Assembly: GCA_947247005.1 (NCBI GenBank) | Contig: OX365946.1 | Location: 8,936,453 to 9,000,452, forward strand | Direction of reading: 5' to 3' | Origin: Spisula solida | Taxonomy: Eukaryota; Mollusca; Bivalvia; Venerida; Mactridae | Length of the DNA: 64,000 nt | Part shown: in pieces, positions 12,501 through 23,813 of the stretch | How positions within the stretch are numbered: position 1 is the first letter of the stretch | Layout of the letters: the number at the start of each line of letters is the position of its first letter | The notes under the pieces: model-generated | What the model was told of the DNA's origin: nothing | The model's input: the letters and a program-made list of their open reading frames with translations, nothing else | The model's database searches: none | Made by a program: the position numbers and the translations under genes

Positions 12501-15500
12501 AGCTACGTATTCATTATTTCTTAAATAAAAAAAATAGTGACGAGTTCCTTCCCTTTGATATTCGAAGTCAAAGAAACGCTCGCGAAATCAAGCGCCGAAA
12601 TGACATGGCGAGCAGACTTATTCTCGACGTGGGGTCGATTTTGTCACCAAAACTGTGTTATTCGGAAGGGTTGAGGACTATTATCAGTCTAAATTACATT
12701 GGTAAACACCGTTGTGAGGACGAATACCGTTATTCTTTTGAATTTTCGGTTGAGAACGAAGGAAATCTCGGAAACAAACATTGAGCTGTTGAGAAAACGA
12801 AAGTAGAAATATTTCTGTTGCACCATTTCGTCGAGAAGAGACTCAATAGTGCAAACCAGCCTATGTTGATGTTCATCACGATGCTTCTTAACACTATTCA
12901 GGTAAAACTTGCTAAAACATTGTGTTCTTGATCAAATATTCTTGTATCAGATGAGCGTTATAGGCTCCATTTTACATCTTGTTATTGTCAGCTCGACTGT
13001 ACTTGGTCATTTTCAATTCAGAACTATTCTGATTTTGAATGGTTATTTATGTGATCTTCGTGTAAGCATAGTGTTATTTTAACTAGATCAAATGGATAAT
13101 TTAGTTTAAAAAGCTCAGTGGAAGTCTCGCTTGTTTTTTGTAAAAGATGTAGGCCTACAAGGAATAGTCCATGTATCTACATGTACATATTTGTGAAAGA
13201 ACTGGACTACATGTACCGAAATAGCCTGTAGTAGCCGCAGGTCTATTGTTTAGTGTACTCGACTTGTAACCGGGAAAGCCGGGTTCAAGGTCCAGGCCTT
13301 TTTTTGCTGAATTTTGTAGAGGCCCAGGCCCTTTTGTTTTGTGAAAATTTAGCACGAAAATCATCAAAATTGTGAAAAAGTTGGCGCAGAAACTTTTCAA
13401 ATTGTTATAAACTAAGCGCGATAAATCATCAAATTGTGAAATAATTTTTTCAGATGTTAGCTCTCAATTTTTGTCCACTTGTCCCAAACATGCATGTTAT
13501 GATATAATACTTCATATCAAGTCCAGTACAGGAATATATGACTTTTTATCTATGTTTGGTTTGTTTGATGCTTTGTGGTGAAGTTGTGAAGGGGCCTTTA
13601 TAAATTGTGAAAGGGGCCTATAGGAAATTGTGAAAGGGGCTGATGAAGGCCCCTCGTATATAGTGAAAAAAAGCCCTGAGTTCACATAATACTTGTTGCA
13701 ACATCTGTCTATTTGATAGAAAAACAAAACAAATATATTTGAAATATATTTGAACTGCTACAGATTCTTATAAAAGTAGTTTACCTTAAGCATTTCTGCA
13801 CTTAGTATGCGACATGACACTATAAATCTGCCAAGTCACTTAGTGTCAACATAATAAACAACAAGGTGATAATAATTATTATTTATATTTGCAGGGAATC
13901 GAGAATGGTACGTTTCACTTGAAACAGTTGACTTCAAAACTAGAGATGCTGAAGAAATGTGTGCAGGATTGAGAAAATGTAAAAGTGTAGTGTAACTGTG
14001 AGGTAATGCATGATTGTATTGTTACAGTTTGTTGCATAAGCAGAAGTAATGCGCGTCCACGTTTTGCTAATACATTGTTCCTAATGCAAAATTTAGGTTA
14101 TAATTAAGCACCTATCCCTAATTCAACGATTTGAACTTTCTGTCTTATAATTGTATACATAATTCAGTTTGGTTGCTAAAATTGTTTTTGGTTGTAGTTA
14201 CCATGACAATATTCCAAATAAATTCAAATTATATTGCAGTTCAGTCATAAATCTGTTCTTATAATATCTGTCTTTATTGGGCCTAAAATAAAATATTGTT
14301 TGTTTCCCCATCCCCTACCTACCCGGTTAAAAAGGGCCCTACCCAAAATATTGTATTGCCCCAATTGAATTAATATTTTTTTTATTAAAAATTAGGAGTG
14401 AAAATTTTTTTTTTTTGTTTATTGGCTTCTTTCTTACCAAAATTTAAGACTGTTGGTTTTCACCTTAAGTTAATTCTAAATTTCATTTTTTGTATGTCTT
14501 AACCAATAACTATCATACTGAAAAAATTTCAAAAAAAATATTTACCCTACCTACCTACCCATTCTAAATTTGCTAGGGTCGGGATGGGGAAACCAAGAAT
14601 ATTTTAAGTTCGGCCTTGGAGCTGTCATTGACGATTCCGATATATCGTTGATACATTGATATATTGATTTTCAAGTAAAGGTGAACAAGAAACAGACCTA
14701 TCAGTCATGTAGCAGTCACTTAATTTGAATTCTACACTCTATATGTTTAATACTGGGTATAGATTCAGCTTTTGAAAATAGCACCTTTGGTTTTAGTTTA
14801 GATTTGATATAATTTGACAATTTCTGAACTTTCATTTTTTTAACAAAGAAAATGTTTTGTGCAGGACCACCAGGATCATATTATTAGTATATACATGTAA
14901 TTATAATGTTATAATATTATTTGCAGGTTGTGAAATACTGTTGCTGAATATTACACAGATTGCAACAGTGGAATCAGACATAGCATATTACCCGGAATGC
15001 AGCACGGGAACAAGATTTTGCATATAACCCAGATCAGACCATGGAACTTTTTTCTGAAAGATTGTTAAATATTTACATATTAATAGAGGAATATATCGCG
15101 CAGTTGTTCCAGTCGTTGCCGGCAGTCACTAATGCTACTTTTATACTTGCACTCAGAAATGGTTGTATTGTTCAAGATTTATAGTGTCAGTGTCCATATC
15201 GTCTAAATTTGGATTGGCAGAAAAAGTTCCTTTACTTTGATTCCATGTGACAGTTTTCCTGTGTCATAAAGTGCATTCTATTGTATAAATAATATTTGAG
15301 TGTCAATTAAGAACTTGGGATACAGAGTGTATGAGTTAATTTTCACCCATTACTCCATAGATATACAACTTGAACATTTATAAGTATGAGACAGGACATA
15401 TAAACTTTATAAGGGTATGATTATACTTGCAAAGTATGCTGGGGTATATTGAGTTTAGCACACCTGTCATATAGTCACAAGGTGAGCTTTTGTGATCACT

Positions 15501-18500
15501 CGATGTCCGTCATTCCCACCCTTTTTGCTTGCATAGGCAGTAGAAATCACAATTTTACTATAATCTTTATGAAACATAGACACAACGACCATCTCAACAA
15601 ATATTTATTTTATATTGGGTCATTTGGGGTTAAAAAGGTGTTACTTGGTCAAATCATACATGAATCTTGTGAAGTCACAGGAGTTCACTATTTTGGTCCA
15701 ATTTTTATGACTGATCATCTCAACAAAATCTGGCTCAAGTTCTATATTGGGTCATAAGTGGTCAAAACATAGGTCAATATCATTATGTCAAATCATACAT
15801 AAACCTTGTGCAGTCTCTAAAGGTCTCCAGTTTGGTTTAATCTTCATGAAACTTGATGACAATGATTCCTAAACAAAGTCTATGTCAAGTTCTACATTGG
15901 GTCATCTGGGATAAAAAAAAACTATGTCACTATAGATCCAATCATGCATACATGTACACATTGAGTAGTCACTAGAGGCCACAATTTTAGTCTAATCTTT
16001 ATGAAACTTTGTGACTTTGGTCACGATGATCAACTCAGGGTCATCTGGGGTTAAAAACTAGGCCACTGTGTTAAATAATCGATAAAGCTAAGTTGTCTTT
16101 TAGGGCATGTGGCTAATGCTGTGTTGATTGTGACAAATTGATGGCTGTCAGTTCACTAATGTCTAAAACATATTTGCTTTTGAATGAAAACATGACGTGT
16201 GTATATTCATTTTCTTAGTTAGATCATTAGCTATAAGCCAATGGATGTTTTAATGCGTTTTCTTATTATTGGGGTTATACAATGGTCCAGCCAAAGGGAA
16301 GGAATTTAACTATTTCTGTATCCATAGCAACCACAGTTTCAATCAGAATAATACAAATATTCAAGTTTACACAATCTCCTTTTAAACTCCTTTCTGTATA
16401 CCAAGTTTCATAGGTCTAGCTTGGAAACTGTTTTAGTTATGCCAGGATTCCAGATTTTATAGATTTTTTTCTATTTCCGTTTCCATAGCAACCGCACTTT
16501 TTGTTATAATCAAAACATATTTAGATGTGCATAATCTCCTTATTGGCACCTACCCACATACCAAGTTTTGTAATCCTAACTTAGAAACTGTTATGGCAGG
16601 ATCCAGATTTTTACATTTTTTCATTATTTTTGTCTCCATAGCAACCACAATTTTTGTTAGATTCAAAATATTTTCGGACGTGCATAATTCCCTTATTGCC
16701 CCCTATCCACATACCAAGTTTCATAAACCTAGTTTGAAAACTATTTGAGCTATGTCAGGATCCTGACTTTTGAGGAACGGACGAAGGGAAAACCTATGTC
16801 CCCTCTGGTTGAAAACCGATAGGGGACTAAAAAAAAATTTCTGAATTTTATGTCAGAACATACATCAACTTGTAGCAAATGATCTAACTAACAAAATGAA
16901 TACACACATGACATGTTTTCAGTCAATAATGAAAAAGTTTCTGTGTTTTTAGTAAATGAGAACTCATTCTCCAGCGAGTACAGAAATAAGAGTATGCAAA
17001 GAAAAGTACATTTTCTGAAATAAATCTGTGGTAAACTTTTTTTATTTTGTTATTTTCTTATACAATATTGATTACTTAAAATTTGTACGTTACTATTGTA
17101 GCATGCCAATTATGTTATAAGATGATTTTATACCATTCTTTGAAAGGGAAATTTAAATATTTTGATAAATCTACTCATTCAAAACACTGAAATTGAAAGA
17201 TAGAGGTGAAAGAAAAAAATATGAAGTTATTTACAAATTTCTGTTACATATCATTTACAAACACATTCCATTGGCTGTGTAAAAACATAAAACTTTGCAC
17301 AATTTATTGATTTTATTGACACAAAAAAAAGAAAAATACTGTTAGGACCTTTTCTGAAATTTGCTCTATTTTGATATGGATGGTTACCATAGTTAAAATG
17401 GAATTTCTCCAAAACGGCGTGGTAAAAGTTTTTAAAAAATTATATTTAGACAAGCCATGTGATACCCTTAATGAAAAAGTTAGTTTCATTGGGAATCTAA
17501 ATTTTGCCAATGATGGATGGATTACCTTAATTAGTAAATACAATAGGCAGTCAGATGGACATCAACATTACAGCAGCATATTTTACTGTACCTTACAGCC
17601 TTCGTGGTGAATTCCTGCACACAGGAACTCCGAACCTAAGTTTTATCACAGTTTTTCATATGACATAAAAAATTCTTAATTATAAAAAAATTTTCAAGTG
17701 ACCTTGTGACTAAGTATATGTATTTATCAGTTTAAATAGAATGAATTGTTGAACAGAATCAAAATGGTAAAAAAGTTGAACAAATTAGCAATCAGCTTCA
17801 TGCGTTCATATATTTGTAATTTAATTTAACAAATAAATATAATATATTGAAGTTCACTTACATGAATGTGAGTGTTTTCAACTGTCCTGCTGATTCTGGG
17901 CGTGTCATACCATGTATAGATAGAGGCATTCGTGTCAGTGGTGTACGACTTATACAGGTCACATGATAATCTTTACTTGCGTACGCTATAGCTGCCTGGA
18001 ACAACAATACCGTCTTCCCACTGAAAGTGTAATAGAGTAAGACTAGTGCATGTAGATTTATTATGTGAATTCAAAAAACAATCAATAAACAGAAGACAGA
18101 ACTTAAATATACAGCCTTTTCGAGTATTATTGGCAGGTGCCTGACAAGGGTAGGCTTAAACTCAAAGAAGATATAGAGGTGTAATACAAGGAATCAAGGT
18201 ACGGTACCCTAGCTCAGGGTAGCTCTTTCCATTACTAAGTACATGTAGACTACCTCGAGGTTACCAACCAGTATATCTGGAGTTGGGTGGGAAACACAGA
18301 AAAGCACTTCAAAAATGACCATTTCTATTGAGGAATGCCCAAAAAAATTAGCATTTTTTTAACCAATTTTGGTCCAAGTGACTTGAAAGCCTAAAATTTT
18401 AACCCATTTTTTACACAAAAACACCAACCTTAGGACAGACTTACCAGTTTTCCTCTCCAATAAAAACAAGAGGAGATTTATTTTCATTTAATAGTTTTAA

Positions 18501-18575
18501 GCCATCAGTAAGTGTAGAATCATTTGTCTGTAACCATGGTGATGTAAGCGGAAGACAATACAACAAACCAGCCAT
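6394..18575 (-). CDS. SWSAP1: SWSAP1-like RecA-fold ATPase, complete gene, six coding exons
   Basis: The exons, in transcript order on the minus strand, are 18575-18445, 18020-17862, 10665-10551, 9614-9538, 9246-9152 and 6527-6394. All junctions are GT..AG and the phases agree, giving 711 nt or 236 aa; the human protein is about 229 aa. Walker A is G40-EENC-GKT (residues 40-47) and Walker B is VIIIDD (121-126), followed by LEYYIEQMM. The segment CARLCALLQDTAEFIQSK then matches the helix after Walker B in SWSAP1. In vertebrates SWSAP1 pairs with SWS1/ZSWIM7, binds DNA and supports RAD51 filaments in homologous recombination, especially meiosis. The ATG follows a pyrimidine-rich TTTCTCAG directly, so a 5' UTR exon may exist upstream. 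Exons 1-4 are strong. Exons 5-6 are supported by phase, splice sites and length more than by conserved motifs. Confidence 0.85.
6655..6895 (+). repeat. SINE-like repeat, bivalve type
   Basis: A GGTTTGATTCCC B-box-like block, then CCACATGTAGAGAAG, then AAGTTAGTACTGGTTTG and a tail ending GGCCTAAAAACTGAGAG. The same body recurs at 32880-33030 and 51050-51240. This is the layout of tRNA-derived SINEs in bivalves; the exact family is not assigned. Confidence 0.6.
6917..8225. mobile_element. hAT-like foldback pair enclosing another repeat
   Basis: GGTGGTATTCACAAAGCATC at the left is inverted as GATGCTTTGTGAATACCAGC at the right, outside the 7051-7987 element. A single diverged end of the same family recurs at about 31927-32050. 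The outer element appears to have been the target of the inner one. Confidence 0.6.
7051..7987 (+). mobile_element. AGCTCACCTG-hairpin repeat element, copy 2
   Basis: Same architecture as copy 1 but diverged. The 5' hairpin is AGCTCACCTGCCAC-AAA-GTGGCAAGGTGAGCT. There are about five units with 'GGTCAAAAACTAGGTCAAAA', and the end is CAGGTGAGCT, then CTCTTGTT. The stem bases differ from copy 1 in a compensating way. Confidence 0.75.
9152..9246 (-). CDS. SWSAP1: SWSAP1 coding exon 5
   Basis: 95 nt, TVGVTMFGCRNRQNNFPN then ILKQFKFSLANIS. Acceptor ACATATTTCAG, donor CAG/GTATCA. Its phases (one base in, one base out) fit exons 4 and 6 exactly. The hydrophobic TVGVTMFG strand sits where human SWSAP1 has its next core strand. 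Confidence 0.65.
9538..9614 (-). CDS. SWSAP1: SWSAP1 coding exon 4
   Basis: 77 nt, EPTPDAGCARLCALLQDTAE then FIQSK. Acceptor TATTACAG, donor GTGAGA, ending in phase 2. It aligns with the helix that follows Walker B in vertebrate SWSAP1. Confidence 0.8.
10551..10665 (-). CDS. SWSAP1: SWSAP1 coding exon 3
   Basis: 115 nt encoding MYMNKVSDLIDFCSR, then DVIIIDDLEYYIEQMM with Walker B. Acceptor TTTGTAG, donor GTAGGT, ending in phase 0. A degenerate second copy of its 5' part lies upstream in the intron (about 11577-11622). Confidence 0.88.
10846..11575. mobile_element. 730-bp TIR element inserted in a duplicated SWSAP1 exon
   Basis: Near-perfect inverted ends GTGGGGTGTCCCAGAATAG and CTATTCTGGGACACCCCAC. 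The left flank ATTTTGTATGTAC and the right flank GCACAGAAGTCC both match contiguous sequence inside SWSAP1 exon 3. The element therefore interrupts a second, non-functional copy of that exon. Confidence 0.75.
11577..11640 (-). pseudogene. Duplicated fragment of SWSAP1 exon 3
   Basis: CAGAAGTC-C-ATCAAATCACTGACTTTATTCATATA repeats 10629-10664 almost exactly on the same strand. The exon copy is cut by the 10846-11575 element and lacks the Walker B part, so it cannot substitute for exon 3. Confidence 0.7.
12384..12485. repeat. Long hairpin with CRE-rich flank
   Basis: Arms of about 46 bp, from TATAAAATATAGGCACTCGT to ACACGTGCCTATATTTTATT, around a CTACG loop. Just upstream, 12215-12240 carries two GACGTCA sites, one of them TGACGTCA. 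It looks like a foldback repeat. Confidence 0.7.
12490..14270. other. SWSAP1 intron 2, no gene seen
   Basis: Mostly unremarkable AT-rich intron. 13225-13290 is a tRNA-like SINE scrap, and 13570-13680 has four degenerate 'TTGTGAAAGGGGCC' units. No exon could be supported on either strand. Confidence 0.5.
14279..14622. mobile_element. 344-bp MITE
   Basis: Inverted ends TTGGGCCTAAAATAAAATAT...TTTCCCCATCCC and GGGATGGGGAAACC...GTTCGGCCTTGG. The interior is poor in complexity and has no ORF. Confidence 0.7.
15452..16085 (+). mobile_element. AGCTCACCTG-hairpin repeat element, degenerate copy 3
   Basis: A decayed 5' hairpin (AGCACACCTGTCATATAGTC then AAGGTGAGCT), then TTTTGTGATCACTCGATGTC and four decayed 'GGGTCATCTGGG' units. 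The terminal CTCTTGTT block is missing. Confidence 0.65.
16150..16960. mobile_element. Foldback element with three internal direct units
   Basis: Arms of more than 50 bp: AACATGACGTGTGTATATTC near 16190 is inverted as AATACACACATGACATGTTT near 16900. Between them lie three ~150-bp direct units beginning 'CCATAGCAACCACA', ending GATAGGGGACTAA at about 16830. Confidence 0.7.
17040..17850. other. SWSAP1 intron 2, 5' end, no gene seen
   Basis: AT-rich intron. Overlapping 76-80 codon frames on both strands around 17313-17610 have no recognisable domain and no splice sites that join SWSAP1. Confidence 0.5.
17862..18020 (-). CDS. SWSAP1: SWSAP1 coding exon 2
   Basis: Acceptor TTTCAG. The exon encodes CGKTVLLFQAAIAYASKD (the rest of Walker A and helix 1), then VTCISRTPLTRMPLSIHG, and ends LKTLTF at donor GTAAGT. 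It is 159 nt long and phase 2 at both ends. Confidence 0.88.
18445..18575 (-). CDS. SWSAP1: SWSAP1 coding exon 1
   Basis: ATG at 18575-18573; the exon encodes MAGLLYCLPLTSPW to LVFIGEEN and ends in phase 2 at donor GTAAGT. The first half of Walker A (GEEN) is here. CAG directly precedes the ATG behind a pyrimidine tract, so this is probably the second transcribed exon. Confidence 0.85.
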
Positions 18576-18835
18576 CTGAGAAAGAAAAAAGAATTAACAT
18601 TTATGTATAACAAATTTAAGCTCATCTTACAGTTGTCTTGTATTGTATTCTGTGCTTCTTAGCAGATTCTTTGCGGAATGTGCACGTGTGCATCCTAAGT
18701 CAAAAATCGCCTGCACTATTTTTGAACTTTAAAAAATTGTAAACCTAACTACTAGTAATAAATTCCCTCAAAGGGTATGTACATGTTGGCCTACATAACA
18801 TTGGTGTACTCAAAAGTACTCCGACATGAATACAG

Positions 18836-18968
18836 TTACTGTCTAGAGTATTTGAGTAGTACTTGGCAATGAGTATTGATAGCAAAGTCAGTACTCATTG
18901 AGTAAGTACCAAATTCCAAAGTACTTGACTATTACTCAAGTACTGGGGGTCAGTACTTGACCCATCAC
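18836..18968. repeat. AGTAC-rich hAT-like relic
   Basis: GAGTAGTACTTGGCAATGAG and its inverted partners recur several times, similar to the interior of the intact hAT-type MITE at 58341-59174. No clean ends remain. Confidence 0.45.
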
Positions 18969-20036
18969 TGGACAAATGTATCATTTGTATCTGATAAGTC
19001 TTAAAAGGATAAAGACTATTTGTGTGATGATTGTTTTGGGTAATGTTACAAAAATTATCGAATGCTAGGGAGTACATACATGCAGAGTCTATAGATATAT
19101 ATGTTATCTACAGTCTCTGATATACCGTCGAGTCACCGGTTTTCGTGAGGGTAAGGATATAACGGGCGATAAAAGATCAATTGCACGTCATTTTCAATTT
19201 TAAATTATAAAGTTATCATAATGAAGAAAAATTATTAAGAAAACAGATAAAAGCAGTGTCAACAACAATTCTTCAACAGTTATCATGAATGCCTATGATT
19301 TAGTGACGTCAGTGGAGTGTGCATTAAAAAAACACTTGTATACCTGAAATGATGACTGACTTTCAAGTTTTCACCTTGAATGTAGAATAATTCTAAACTT
19401 AAAAGATTCCGTATGCCATTAAAAGAGCAATCTGTTACAAATTTGCAATCTAAACGAATAAAAATTAATCTAAATAAGACCGCACTAGAAATGTGTATAC
19501 CTACGGGCTTTCACAACGTAGATTAGTAGTAGGTTAATCAGGAATCTGCGAACAATTTAACAAATTAAATTAATTTTGAGTGCCGAATGACGTTAAAAAA
19601 TATCAGAAGTTTCGCCAAAATCAGCAACAATATTGTGAATGACCGAATATTATGTCTTTGATACAAAGAATTTCCAAGGAAAAATAATCGTTAAAATGAA
19701 CTGAACTGGGTTCGCATGGCATAAGATTATGTCATAATTTGTCTCCCTTGATTTTATTCCTAAATTGAGGAACCAGTCCATTTCGACCATGACCTTAAGT
19801 CGAAAAGCGTATTAAACAGACGATGGCTAAAAAATTGATAAAAATTGATCATTATATACAGCTTAATTTTAATCTAAATTGATTGGAACTATTTGGCATT
19901 ACAAAATTTCACACATGTTGCGATGGATCGGTAATCATCTTATTTCTTGCGTTGATGAAATGCTATTTGATTCATTTATGCCATAATTTATGGATTAGAC
20001 GGTCAACTTTGACATGCCTTCATCCGGTTTCCCGCT

Positions 20037-20050
20037 TATGACGTCATAAC
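20037..20050. promoter_or_regulatory. CRE-like palindrome between two divergent genes
   Basis: TTATGACGTCATAA is a perfect palindrome containing the consensus CREB/ATF site TGACGTCA. It lies 1.5 kb 5' of SWSAP1 and 4.6 kb 5' of SHPRH. Its role is inferred from motif and position only. Confidence 0.35.
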
Positions 20051-22674
20051 TAAACCATCAATAAAGATATTGAAAGTTGTTCGACTATAACAACTACTAG
20101 GGTATCACGATTTCAGGTCACTCAAAGGTATGTATGTAATTTGTTATTTTGTAGATGTAGGTTTTGGCCATTTGGGTCGAGTTGACTTAGGGCCGGTAGG
20201 ATCTTCTTTCAACATCGCAATATATAAACTAACTTAGTCTAAGATTTTCAGAAGTTAAGTATTATGTATACCTCAATGAGTCTGTAAACAATTGGCTAGA
20301 TATTATGTTGCATTGTCATGTTAAACCTCATCAAATTTCTTTGGAGAAGCAATCTCAAAATTTTCCGCCAAATCAACCCATGCAAAAATGTGACTTTACT
20401 TTTGAAGAGTACTATTGGGTTAATGATAAAACCCAACCCCGTCTTTATATCTATTGTCAATTTGTCAATCAAATCTTGAAATATTTACAAATCAATTCAG
20501 GTCATTTGTAGTGGCAAATATTTAATTTATGTCTCAGGCTCTGGGTCAGTTAATTCATAGGGTGAAATCGATAGATATTCCGAGTTATTTTTTTTGCAAA
20601 CCGGTGACCGGAATGGAACTGTCATTTAGCCAATCTTCATTTGAGACTGTTTTGTTTTTATCCTGCTTTTGCAAAACACATTTTGATAAACATAATATTT
20701 ATTTCAGTTTCCTATGTTTATATCAGGTAACAGGTTTTAAATATTGTTAATATGTATTGGTTTAAATGCATTAAGTTAGACTTTGCACTTTGAATTCATT
20801 GTCATGATTTGCTGGGTCAGATAAACTTATTAAAACTGAAAAACAGTGCACAATCTAAGTTCTATTAAACAGAAAATTTTATGAGAAATGGAAATTTATT
20901 GAATCTGAAGTTCCTTACTTATTGAATGACAAAATGTATATTGATTTGAATATCGGCCTGTCACTGGTAATTTCAGAAAAGGATTTCAGTGTTTCCAACT
21001 AGAGGTGAACTGGTGAAGTGCAGAGGTAGTCTGGCGCAGACTTCTAAGTTCTACTATAATATAGAAACCGACAGACCTACACTGGCTAATTTTGACTAGG
21101 TCTGACACAATCTTTTGAAAATAAGGTCTGACCATCGGACACTCTTCTCAAGCATAACATGTATTTGAGTACAAGTTAACACGCTCACTGTACACAATTT
21201 TACGTACACGCGATTAAGGCCGGTATTCCATGTGTCCGTGTTCTGCATCCGTGTCTTTCAAGAAATGTCGACTAGTTGAAAGCTGTTAGGTCTATTCCAT
21301 GTCGCTGCGTTCCGAAGTCAAATAAACCATAGTTGGGTTTTTATTTCGTCCATTATGAAAAGAATAGAATATGTTTATTCAGAAAGCCACATAAAATGGT
21401 GTCTTCCATACATAGCTGGGTATTGCAGAGATAATTCATGATATGGGATAATTCATATAACAATACATTATATATTCATTGAAGTAAAACATTCAAAGTA
21501 ATATAGAACATTAGTGAAACATGAAATATTATTGAAACACTAAAACACCTCTAGTAGTTATCTGGTCACCATGTTTTTTTAAATGAAATTACAAATTTGC
21601 TTGCATTGAGACTCCGGGATTATTATATGTTTGGAATGTTGTTGCATAAATAGTTTAGACGATTCATCCGTAAATTGTGAAATAAACCAATTTTTCTTTG
21701 ACCTTTCCGGGTTTCTATTGACAGGTTTTGGATTGCATCCAAGATTTGATTTTCAGATCCCTAAGGAAACTTATTTACAGCTGTTATTCTTATAAATTAT
21801 TATTTATTGTAATCTTTGGGTTGATATCTATCTGCTGTAAATGATCAAACCTCTTCGTTTTTTTCGATACACTTAACTAAGGTACATGTAAACTATAATG
21901 ACGGAAAGAGGCGGAGTTAACATAACGTGGTTAAACCTTTGATAAAACGGACACTGCCGATTATTACCGAAGTGTGCGCAATGCATTTATAATGGGTCTT
22001 CAAGTCATAATTCTGCTTTTTTTTAGACATGCTAATCCATTTGTGTATAATCCTTGTACATTGGTAGCAGCAGTATGTGTTTGACTCAAAGGTCAGAAAA
22101 AGAGTCAATAGGTAGAGCACCATACTAGTGTTTAGGGGGCCTTGAGTTCAAGCCCCTTATCTTTTGCACTTATAATACTATACCAATCCTGTTGATTGTT
22201 AGAGCTTTCTACAGTACCCTCGCTCACATTCTCCTAAATCCTTCAGCCAGAATACTTTAAAATTTAATACAGTCTGCACGGCTAAACCAAAACATTACTT
22301 AATAATGAGCAGTCTTAAATTTCTTTGTAAATTATTAAAATACTGACTACTGAGGAAATTTTCAGGAAAACAATTAAAATATACATCAGGTGTAAGAAAC
22401 TAACTAAGAATTATAACTTCGTAAGTTATAAACACTAACTGTGCTGCAGAATGCATCTAATATCATGATTCCATTGAATTAAGATTGTAACCCAATCCTT
22501 CACAACAAATATTGCACAACCTCCTTAGTAACTTTATTCTGCCTGTGCTAGCTAGAATAATCCATTCAATTTGGAAGTATTGACTTGAGTAAGATTATTA
22601 AAAGGTATAAGATTTAAACACGAGACTGTGTTACAAATTTCTTATCATTATAATAGAGGATCTTGCATGAATGC

Positions 22675-23046
22675 TCAATACATAAGAGTTTTATTAAACG
22701 AGTGAACAAAATGATATGGCTTTGCCGAGTGTCATATTGTTTTTGTCAACGAGTGTAATAAAACTCGTATGTAAAGAGCACGAATGTAAGATTCTATTTA
22801 TCACATAACCTTAAAAATGCACATTATTGTTCAAAAGGATGATGTACGCTGCATATGTTTCAGCCAAAAGTCAGCGGTACAATGAGCGCAACGTCATAGC
22901 GACGTTGATACTATCCTGATGTCATTGACGGATCATTGCATGGATTGGCTAATGAAACGTGAATCTAATATTTATTGCACAGTCTGGGAGCGGAACGATA
23001 TTTACGGCACGGCTTTACGGCACTCCGGGACAGCAGGTTATGTGAT
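22675..23046. mobile_element. Foldback or hairpin element with inverted ends
   Basis: 22680-22790 forms a long hairpin (AAGAGTTTTATTAAACGAGT against AACGAGTGTAATAAAACTCG around GGCTTTGCC). Outside it, TTATCACATAACCT (22799) is inverted as AGGTTATGTGATAA (23036). Confidence 0.65.
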
Positions 23047-23516
23047 AAATTATGTTAGTGTAGTTTATATGACGTTGTACAACAGTCTATAAACAGGGGT
23101 CCTACAATTCCGGAATAATCCGGAAATCCGGATTTGCTGCAGTAGGAAGAATTACCATTTCTGCACAAAATATAAAAGTTATTTGATGTAAAAATTCAAA
23201 GAATTGACAAAGTTATGGCCTTTTGAAGTTTCATAATCTGAATTTTAACAATAGAACAATGTTTGAAACCTAGTTAAGGTGTAGGGATGTGTGCTAATGG
23301 CCCCCAAAACAGAGTTACGACTCTTTTTCAGGATTAGGCATTATGACTCAGTAGAACCCCCCTGTATAAAGTATTGCACTATACCGTTAATACAGATCTT
23401 TATATTGCAGACTGTGTTAGTCTGAATTCTTGGAAGTGTGCCAGTTAGTCTGACTTCGAATGAAATAAAGATTAAAGACTGTGTTGGAGATTTTTTGTTT
23501 CGTTTCACCGTTGAAT

Positions 23517-23813
23517 TTTTATGCCCCCCTATCGATAGATGGGGAGGCATATAGTGATTCACCTGTCCGTCCGTTCGTCCGTTTGTCCGTTCGTCCGTCC
23601 TGGTTAACCCAGATTGACCGTTTCTTCTAGCATTAATATGGCTTGCTACAAAGCTTTCATACTTGCATGGATGTTGTGTATGAACACTCTCCACACGCCA
23701 GTATCACCTAACCCCATTTTGACCTTCACCTTGACCTAATTTTGGACTTAGACTTATTTATGGACAAGGCTTCCACAGGGGGCATAAGCGTTTATTGAAC
23801 GCAGTCTTGTTTG
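23517..23813 (+). mobile_element. Hairpin repeat of a different family, GCCCCCC type
   Basis: The 5' hairpin is TATGCCCCCCTATCG / ATAGATGGGGAGGCATA, followed by GTCCGTCCGTTCGTCC. The 3' end is GGGGGCATAAGCG, TTGAACGCAG and TCTTGTTT. The layout (5' hairpin, GTCCGTCC, end CTTGTT) matches the AGCTCACCTG family, though the sequence differs. Confidence 0.65.

Noticed and set aside
15449..15757. 102-codon ORF
   Set aside because: Lies wholly in a degenerate AGCTCACCTG repeat; no similarity to a protein seen.
17313..17610. Overlapping ORFs on both strands near 17.4 kb
   Set aside because: Checked as possible extra SWSAP1 exons; exon 2 and exon 3 phases already join, and no matching splice sites flank these frames.
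23341..23694. 117-codon minus-strand ORF with RTDERTNGRTDG
   Set aside because: Reverse reading of the GTCCGTCC repeat block of a dispersed element.
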